Assembly: GCA_903929925.1 (NCBI GenBank) | Contig: CAIYWO010000250.1 | Coordinates: 1-5,247, forward strand | Reading direction: 5' to 3' | Length of the DNA stretch: 5,247 nt | Source: an uncultured beta proteobacterium | GTDB taxonomy: Bacteria; Pseudomonadota; Gammaproteobacteria; Burkholderiales; Burkholderiaceae_B | Part shown: in pieces, positions 1 to 4,144 of the stretch | Layout: every line of letters starts with the position of its first letter | How positions within the stretch are numbered: the first letter of the stretch is position 1 | The notes under the pieces: model-generated | Databases searched by the model: none | Told to the model about the DNA's origin: nothing | The model's input: only the letters and a program-made list of their open reading frames with translations | Program-made: the position numbers and the translations under genes

Positions 1-240
1 TGCGCCGATCGATCCGGATGCGCCAGGCTTGTTCTCAATCGTAACAGTCGTGCCTAGTTTTTCAGCAATCTTGGGCATGATACGGCGCGCAAGAACGTCA
101 GTCCCGCCACCAGGCGCAAACGGAATGATGACATTGATGGGACGGTCTGCTGCGCCCTGTGCGTAGGATGCCGAGGGGCTCATCGCAGTGAGTGTCGTTG
201 CAAGCAAGGCTGCACAGCCAAATAAGATTTTAGTGTTCAT
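1..240 (-). CDS. Bug-family (TctC-type) tripartite tricarboxylate transporter substrate-binding protein, N-terminal part
   Basis: This is the first 80 codons of a periplasmic solute-binding protein; the rest lies beyond the left edge. It starts at ATG 240-238 behind a good ribosome binding site. Residues 1-27 form a Sec signal peptide with Lys4, a hydrophobic core and an S-Y-A end, so signal peptidase I probably cuts between A27 and Q28. The mature part begins with the family's first strand and ligand loop: the IIPFAPGGGTD segment (about residues 38-48) with Asp48, then a VTIENKPGASGSIGA segment (about 66-80). In characterised Bug proteins this region contacts a carboxylate of the ligand. Family members bind small carboxylic acids, amino acids or related compounds. 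It is transcribed divergently from the SDR/Bug/racemase-like run, and the two Bug proteins differ clearly in their signal peptides. The ligand cannot be predicted from this fragment. Family assignment is secure. Confidence 0.93.
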   Translation of the reverse strand, partial: MNTKILFGCAALLATTLTAMSPSASYAQGAADRPINVIIPFAPGGGTDVLARRIMPKIAEKLGTTVTIENKPGASGSIGA

Positions 241-245
241 GTTGT

Positions 246-250
246 CTCCC
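246..250 (-). promoter_or_regulatory. Ribosome binding site of the leftward Bug gene
   Basis: On the minus strand GGGAG lies 5 bases (ACAAC) before the ATG at 240-238. This is a strong Shine-Dalgarno match at normal spacing and fixes the start codon. Confidence 0.8.
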
Positions 251-259
251 TATCGTATC

Positions 260-279
260 GATGCAGCAGCATCTTTTTT
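260..279 (+). terminator. Weak hairpin followed by T6, possible terminator or leader structure
   Basis: GATGC (260-264) and GCATC (269-273) pair across an AGCA loop, followed directly by six T (274-279). On the plus strand this resembles a short intrinsic terminator that could stop antisense transcription coming out of the left Bug region before it reaches the SDR gene. On the minus strand the same hairpin falls in the leader of the left Bug gene, just before its ribosome binding site. The stem is only 5 bp, so it may be chance. Confidence 0.3.
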
Positions 280-326
280 GTAGCGCTTGATATTACTGGA
301 TATTTGGTGGTGTCTTCTACTAGTTC

Positions 327-355
327 TTGACATGGGTTATCCCCTGTGGAACGAT
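327..355 (+). promoter_or_regulatory. Candidate sigma-70 promoter of the SDR-Bug-racemase-like run
   Basis: TTGACA at 327-332 matches the -35 consensus perfectly. With 17-base spacing the -10 would be AACGAT (350-355), which matches TATAAT at only three positions. If used, transcription would begin about 361-363, essentially at the chosen SDR start codon, giving a leaderless or nearly leaderless message. The poor -10 keeps confidence low. The upstream TTGATA (287-292) has no good -10 at 16-18 bases. Confidence 0.35.
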
Positions 356-360
356 GGGAC

Positions 361-1134
361 ATGACTCCTACAAATCTCCTTGATCTGAAACTATCTGGCC
401 AAACAGCATGGGTTCTGGGCGCATCGGGTGCGATTGGTTCCGCCATCGCTGTGATATTGGCAGAATTGGGTGTACGTGTTTGGTTAAGCGGGCGAAACGA
501 GACGAAGCTGCAAGAGGTCTGTGAGCGCATCACACGCGCCGGAGGTCAGGCATCAGTCCAGGTGCTTGATGCAACGCAGTCAGTCGCTGTTGACGACGCA
601 GCAAATGCGATTGCTCGCGCAGCAGGTCGAATAGATATTCTGGTTAACTCGACTGCGTTGCCAACGTTCGGAAAGTTTACGGAGCTCACGGATGCGGATT
701 GGGACCGTACCTTCCAAAGTAAGTTGATGGTGTATGTGCGCACAATGCGTGCGGTGTTGCCGCATATGATTGAGAAGGGAGGTGGCACGATTATTAATAT
801 TTCCGGTAAGGCGGGTCGACTGCCATCGCCGGCCCATCTGCCCGGTGGAAGTATGAATGCCGCGATCAATCTATTGACCAAGGGTATTGCAGATGCCTAT
901 CAGCATCAGGGCATCCGTGCGAACACCATTGCGCCAGGCCCGATCGCGTCAGAGCGTTTGAACGCGCTGACGGCGCAACTCGCTACGATTGCAACCGCCA
1001 AGCCGGAGTATATGGCGCGCAAGGGGGAGCCCGAAGATGTAGCGCGTGCAGTGGCCTGGCTGGCCAGTCCGTTATCTGATTATATGAATGGGATTGTCTT
1101 GCCTCTGGATGGCGGCTCAATCCCGACCGTTTGA
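361..1134 (+). CDS. SDR-superfamily protein with non-canonical active site
   Basis: This 257-residue protein has the length and fold pattern of a classical short-chain dehydrogenase/reductase. The Rossmann start is GASGAIG (20-26). Ser43-Gly44-Arg45 after the second strand resembles NADP(H)-preferring members, and Asp70 sits where an adenine-contacting Asp is usual. The NNAG motif is degraded to N96-S-T-A. Later come N-T-I-A-P-G-P-I (188-195) and the usual C-terminal LPLDGG (247-252). Aligned by spacing to FabG (Ser138, Tyr151, Lys155), the catalytic positions read Gly149, Gly162 and Asn166, and the helix-4 Asn reads Lys121. The whole tetrad is thus apparently replaced while the nucleotide-binding half looks intact, so ordinary Tyr/Lys-dependent oxidoreduction is doubtful. 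ATG 361 is preferred because SDRs usually begin about 15-20 residues before the glycine motif; the in-frame GTG at 346 would add five residues, and neither has a strong ribosome binding site. It is the first gene of a three-gene run, 52 bases before the next. Confidence 0.88.
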   Translation: MTPTNLLDLKLSGQTAWVLGASGAIGSAIAVILAELGVRVWLSGRNETKLQEVCERITRAGGQASVQVLDATQSVAVDDAANAIARAAGRIDILVNSTALPTFGKFTELTDADWDRTFQSKLMVYVRTMRAVLPHMIEKGGGTIINISGKAGRLPSPAHLPGGSMNAAINLLTKGIADAYQHQGIRANTIAPGPIASERLNALTAQLATIATAKPEYMARKGEPEDVARAVAWLASPLSDYMNGIVLPLDGGSIPTV

Positions 1135-1173
1135 AGCTTAAGAAACAATAAAAGAAAACTTCCGGCCACCCGG

Positions 1174-1180
1174 TAAGGAG
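1174..1180 (+). promoter_or_regulatory. Ribosome binding site of the central Bug gene
   Basis: TAAGGAG lies 6 bases (ACCAGC) before ATG 1187. It is the strongest Shine-Dalgarno sequence in the window and suggests this receptor is made at a higher level than its cytoplasmic neighbours. Confidence 0.85.
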
Positions 1181-1186
1181 ACCAGC

Positions 1187-2161
1187 ATGACCAAGCTATT
1201 GAAAACACTTTTTGTCGCCTCTTCAATTGCACTCGGATGTTGTGCAAATGCGCTGGCGCAAGACGTCTATCCATCCAAAGCGATTAAGTTAATCGTACCG
1301 CTCGGTGCAGGTGGAGCGACCGATGTCGTGGCGCGGGTTGTCGCGGGCAAGCTATCGCAACGCCTGGGACAGCAGGTGGTTGTCGAAAATCGTCCAGGTG
1401 CAGAGGGCATCATTGGTGTCAACGCAGGTGCCAAGGCGGATCCCGATGGCTATACCTTGGTGCTTGGCTCGAGCACGACCTTGGCAGCCAATTTCCAGTT
1501 GCGCAAGAGCCTGCCCTTTCATCCGGTCAAAGATTTAGAACCAGTGTCGATGGCCTTAAAAGATTTCTACAACATCTTAGTGATTGGCCCCAACGTACCT
1601 GCGAATTCGCTCCAGGAGTTTATTGCCCTCGCAAAGGCCAATCCAGGAAAGTACAACTATGGGACAGCGACCGTTGGCTCAAAAATTTGCATGGAAATGT
1701 TTAAGACAGCAGCGGGCATCGATTTAAAGACGATTAACTACAAAAGTTCGCCGCAAGCCCTCAATGATTTGATGGGAGGGCAGTTAGAAATCATTTGCGA
1801 ACCTGTCGCGACCTCGGTTCCAAATATCAAGGCTGGCAAAATTAAATCGATTGGCGTGACGAGCTTGACCCGAGTGGAACAGGCCCCCGACTTACCAACA
1901 GTTACTGAGCTGGGCTTGCCAGGCTTTGACTACAGCGCGTGGGTTGCCGTGTTTGCGCCAGCGAAGACGCCTAAGCCGATCATTGACCGCTTAGCTAAAG
2001 AGTTGGCAATTGTGCTCGCAGACCCAGAGACTGACGCAAAAATTAGATCGATCGGTGCGGCACCGATGATTGGTGGACCCAAAGAGCTAGCCGCGTTGTT
2101 AGATGCTGAGATTGCACGGGCTGGGAAGGTTGTCAAAGACGCAGGGATTCAACCGGAATAG
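1187..2161 (+). CDS. Bug-family (TctC-type) periplasmic substrate-binding protein
   Basis: At 324 residues this is full length for the family (usually about 320-330). A Sec signal peptide covers residues 1-24 (Lys3 and Lys6, hydrophobic core, A-L-A end), with probable cleavage before Q25. The first strand and ligand loop are LIVPLGAGGATD (about 35-46, with Asp46), followed by VVVENRPGAEG (63-73) and DPDGYTLVLGS (85-95). Domain two contains NPGKYNYGT (152-160), NYKSSPQALNDLMGGQLE (184-201) and IKAGKIKSIGVTS (214-226). The C-terminal AP-D-LPTV-ELG-PGF segment (233-248) is also typical. The mature protein has exactly two cysteines, Cys168 and Cys204. Such proteins deliver carboxylates or related small molecules to TctA/TctB-type permeases or to sensor kinases. 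No permease genes are here, so it is an orphan receptor. It sits between two putative enzyme genes on the same strand, which suggests that its ligand is their substrate. Ligand unknown. Confidence 0.95.
   Translation: MTKLLKTLFVASSIALGCCANALAQDVYPSKAIKLIVPLGAGGATDVVARVVAGKLSQRLGQQVVVENRPGAEGIIGVNAGAKADPDGYTLVLGSSTTLAANFQLRKSLPFHPVKDLEPVSMALKDFYNILVIGPNVPANSLQEFIALAKANPGKYNYGTATVGSKICMEMFKTAAGIDLKTINYKSSPQALNDLMGGQLEIICEPVATSVPNIKAGKIKSIGVTSLTRVEQAPDLPTVTELGLPGFDYSAWVAVFAPAKTPKPIIDRLAKELAIVLADPETDAKIRSIGAAPMIGGPKELAALLDAEIARAGKVVKDAGIQPE
2155..2158 (+). promoter_or_regulatory. Ribosome binding site inside the end of the Bug gene
   Basis: GGAA at 2155-2158 sits 7 bases before ATG 2166, within the last codons of the upstream Bug gene. 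It supports the 2166 start over the in-frame ATG at 2103, and the arrangement points to translational coupling. Confidence 0.5.
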
Positions 2162-2165
2162 TGTC

Positions 2166-2828
2166 ATGAGCACAGCGCCCAGAATATTTTTAGTTCATGC
2201 TGTCGATGTATCTATGGCGCCAGCATCAAACAGTTTCAAAAAACTGTGGCCGGAAGCCAGCATCGTTAACTTGCTAGACGAATCTCTGGCAATTGACATG
2301 TTGGCCGATGGAAAGATGACCCCGCGCATGGTGGAGCGGTTTGCACGACTGGGGCAGTACTGCGTGGACGCAGGTGCCGATGCGATATTGTTTACATGCT
2401 CAGCTTTTGGTGAGGCCATCAATAACCTTAAGACCTTGCAAAGAATCCCGATCCTAACCCCCAACCAGGCGCTGTTCGAAGAGTTGCTTCAGATTGGTGG
2501 CAAAGCCGCCATGTTGACGACCTTTACCCCGTCGGTTCAGGCGCTACGCAGTGAGCTGTCTGACATGGCGGCAAACTTGGGGATTAAACCTGACGTCGAT
2601 TCGTATATGGTCGAAGGTGCGCTTGATGGGCTACTCGCGCAGCGCGGGCCTGAACACGATCGAATGATTGCGCAACGCGTCAACGGCTTAAGCCAATATC
2701 CAACGATCGTCTTGGGTCAGTTTTCAATGGCTCAGGCTGCGCTGCATCCTGAGGTTAAGACCAGTGCACGTATCTTAACCACGCCTGACTGTGCTGTCAG
2801 GAAGCTCAAAGGCTTGCTCGGCGTTTAA
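2166..2828 (+). CDS. Aspartate/glutamate racemase-superfamily protein keeping one catalytic cysteine
   Basis: This 220-residue protein begins with a strand and loop R-I-F-L-V-H-A (6-12). It carries the first-cysteine motif DAILFTCSAFG (72-82, Cys78), then IPILTPNQALFEELLQIGG (94-112) and MLTTFTPSV (116-124), all typical of the superfamily that includes glutamate, aspartate and hydantoin racemases, maleate isomerase and arylmalonate decarboxylase. At the second-cysteine position (G-C in racemases) it reads IVLGQFSM (181-188), with Gln185 in place of Cys. The remaining cysteines, Cys66 and Cys209, lie outside that motif. Two-base racemisation needs both cysteines, so isomerisation, decarboxylation or lyase chemistry with a single cysteine is more plausible. 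ATG 2166 is chosen because the protein then starts just before the first strand; ATG 2103 would lie inside the Bug gene. The start lies 4 bases after the Bug stop, so co-expression is very likely. Reaction and substrate are not identifiable. Confidence 0.87.
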   Translation: MSTAPRIFLVHAVDVSMAPASNSFKKLWPEASIVNLLDESLAIDMLADGKMTPRMVERFARLGQYCVDAGADAILFTCSAFGEAINNLKTLQRIPILTPNQALFEELLQIGGKAAMLTTFTPSVQALRSELSDMAANLGIKPDVDSYMVEGALDGLLAQRGPEHDRMIAQRVNGLSQYPTIVLGQFSMAQAALHPEVKTSARILTTPDCAVRKLKGLLGV

Positions 2829-2847
2829 TTCTCTTGACAGAGAGTTC

Positions 2848-2877
2848 AGGCGTTCGCACGGATGCGAACGCCTTTTT
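2848..2877 (+). terminator. Strong intrinsic terminator after the three-gene run
   Basis: AGGCGTTCGCA (2848-2858) pairs perfectly over 11 bp with TGCGAACGCCT (2863-2873) across a CGGA loop and continues into five T (2873-2877). It begins 19 bases after the racemase-like stop codon. On the minus strand the same hairpin follows the gcdH stop codon but has no U-tract (GAACTCT follows), so it is a clear terminator for the plus strand only. It may still stabilise the gcdH 3' end. Confidence 0.93.
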
Positions 2878-2882
2878 ACTAT

Positions 2883-4076
2883 TTAGAAAAACGCCTGGAT
2901 GCCTGTTTGTGCACGGCCCAGAATCAGCGCGTGCACATCATGCGTACCTTCGTAAGTGTTGACCACTTCAAGGTTGACCAAGTGACGTGCGACACCAAAC
3001 TCGTCCGAGATGCCATTGCCACCCAGCATGTCACGTGCCATGCGCGCGACATCTAAGGCCTTGCCGCAAGAGTTACGCTTCATGATCGAAGTGATTTCGA
3101 CAGCAGCAGTGCCTTCGTCTTTCATCCGGCCTAAGCGCAAGCAGCCCTGGAGACCCAGTGTGATTTCAGTCTGCATGTCGGCCAGCTTCTTTTGAATCAG
3201 CTGATTAGCGGCCAAGGGACGTCCAAACTGTTTGCGATCCAGTGTGTACTGGCGTGCCATGTGCCAACAGAACTCTGCTGCGCCCAGCGCACCCCAGGCG
3301 ATGCCAAAGCGCGCCGAGTTCAAGCAGGTAAAAGGACCTTTCAGCCCTGTCACGCCAGGCAACATCTGTTCGTCACCAATCTCAACGTTATCCATCACGA
3401 TTTCACCTGTGATCGAGGCGCGCAAGCCCACCTTGCCGTGGATAGCGGGCGCGGACAGGCCTTTCATTCCTTTCTCAAGAATGAAGCCGCGGATACGTCC
3501 GTCATGGTCACCACCGACACACTTGCCCCACACAACAAACACGTCTGCGATCGGCGAGTTGGAGATCCACATCTTGTTGCCGGTGAGCGAGTAGCCGCTT
3601 GCTGTTTTGACTGCGCGCGTTTCCATCCCTGCGGGATCGGAGCCATGGTTAGGCTCTGTTAAGCCAAAGCAGCCAATCCATTCGCCACGAGCAAGCTTAG
3701 GCAGATATTTTTGCTTCTGCGCTTCGCTGCCAAATTCATTGATTGGCACCATCACGAGCGAAGACTGCACGCTCATCATCGAGCGATAGCCAGAGTCAAC
3801 ACGTTCGACTTCGCGCGCGATCAGACCATAGCTGACGTAATTCAGCCCAGAGCCACCGTATTCTGTGGGGATGGTCGCTCCCAACAAACCAAGCTCGCCC
3901 ATTTCGGGAAAAATATTGACGTCTGTTTTCTCGTGACGAAAACCTTCGAGCACGCGCGGTGCCAGTTTGTCTTGGCAATAAGAACGTGCAGCATCCCGCA
4001 CCATACGCTCTTCGTCGGTGAGTTGGCTGTCCAGTAAGAGGGGATCTTCCCAGTTGAAGGTGGCGTCAGAGGCCAT
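2883..4076 (-). CDS. gcdH: Glutaryl-CoA dehydrogenase (decarboxylating)
   Basis: This FAD enzyme oxidises and decarboxylates glutaryl-CoA to crotonyl-CoA and CO2, passing electrons to electron-transferring flavoprotein. It acts in lysine, tryptophan and aromatic or dicarboxylate catabolism. The 397 residues match the bacterial family length. Domain order is the N-terminal helical domain (about 17-130), the beta domain with CFGLTEPNHGSDPAGM (136-151) and W170-I-S-N-S, then the C-terminal helical domain with QYTLDRKQFGRPL (276-288) and MLGGNGISDE (350-359). Diagnostic for GCDH rather than other acyl-CoA dehydrogenases are YRSMMSVQSSLVM (97-109), whose Arg98 corresponds to human Arg94 that contacts the glutaryl carboxylate, and VNTYEGTHDVHALILGRAQTG (372-392), whose Glu376 corresponds to catalytic base Glu370. 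The ATG at 4076-4074 has TGGAG 6 bases upstream. It follows the thiamine-diphosphate enzyme on the same strand after 68 bases and converges with the plus-strand run. No key residue is missing. Confidence 0.95.
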   Translation of the reverse strand: MASDATFNWEDPLLLDSQLTDEERMVRDAARSYCQDKLAPRVLEGFRHEKTDVNIFPEMGELGLLGATIPTEYGGSGLNYVSYGLIAREVERVDSGYRSMMSVQSSLVMVPINEFGSEAQKQKYLPKLARGEWIGCFGLTEPNHGSDPAGMETRAVKTASGYSLTGNKMWISNSPIADVFVVWGKCVGGDHDGRIRGFILEKGMKGLSAPAIHGKVGLRASITGEIVMDNVEIGDEQMLPGVTGLKGPFTCLNSARFGIAWGALGAAEFCWHMARQYTLDRKQFGRPLAANQLIQKKLADMQTEITLGLQGCLRLGRMKDEGTAAVEITSIMKRNSCGKALDVARMARDMLGGNGISDEFGVARHLVNLEVVNTYEGTHDVHALILGRAQTGIQAFF

Positions 4077-4082
4077 GAAATG

Positions 4083-4087
4083 CTCCA
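4083..4087 (-). promoter_or_regulatory. Ribosome binding site of gcdH
   Basis: TGGAG on the minus strand lies 6 bases before the gcdH ATG at 4076-4074, which supports that start codon. Confidence 0.75.
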
Positions 4088-4106
4088 GATAAGTAACTAT
4101 AAAAAA

Positions 4107-4112
4107 ATTGTA
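4107..4112 (-). promoter_or_regulatory. Possible -10 element of a gcdH-proximal promoter
   Basis: TACAAT (4112 to 4107, minus strand) matches the -10 consensus at five of six positions and is followed by seven T. It would give a leader of about 25 bases before gcdH. No good -35 lies 16-18 bases upstream. gcdH may therefore have a weak own promoter or depend on read-through from the thiamine-diphosphate enzyme gene; no convincing terminator separates the two. Confidence 0.25.
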
Positions 4113-4144
4113 CGGTGGGCCGGTCGTGTTGCTTGTGAAAGACC

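Larger units (their letters stand above)
241..360. promoter_or_regulatory. Divergent intergenic control region
   Basis: This 120-base AT-richer stretch separates the leftward Bug gene from the rightward SDR gene and must hold the promoters of both. On the plus strand it contains a perfect TTGACA at 327-332 and a TTGATA at 287-292. It also holds a tandem TATCG (251-260) and a small inverted repeat followed by six T (260-279). On the minus strand TACAAA (282-277) and TAATAT (295-290) are possible -10 elements, but neither has a convincing -35. No regulator gene lies inside the window, and I could not assign an operator to any regulator family. Confidence 0.6.

Noticed and set aside
237..533. 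Minus-strand frame of 98 codons overlapping the SDR start and the divergent control region
   Set aside because: It overlaps the SDR gene on the opposite strand, has no family motifs, and would run through the promoter region and into the start codon of the left Bug gene.
1226..1246. L-G-C-C in the signal peptide of the central Bug gene as a lipoprotein box
   Set aside because: The -3 residue would be Ala rather than the usual Leu, and a good A-L-A signal peptidase I site follows before Q25. Bug proteins are normally soluble periplasmic proteins.
2103..2165. Upstream in-frame ATG extension of the racemase-like gene
   Set aside because: It would add 21 residues encoded inside the Bug gene that do not look like the family's N-terminus. 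ATG 2166 has GGAA at proper spacing and starts just before the first strand.
2834..2839. TTGACA in the convergent intergenic gap
   Set aside because: No -10 element follows at 16-18 bases, the strong terminator lies immediately downstream, and there is no plus-strand gene for it to serve.
3192..3662. Open plus-strand frame of 156 codons opposite gcdH
   Set aside because: Antisense shadow of a conserved gene. The translation is rich in Cys, His and Arg without any recognisable domain.
4077..4144. Terminator between the thiamine-diphosphate enzyme gene and gcdH, suggested by a seven-T run on the minus strand
   Set aside because: No stem longer than about 4 bp precedes the T run at the right distance, so it does not look like an intrinsic terminator.
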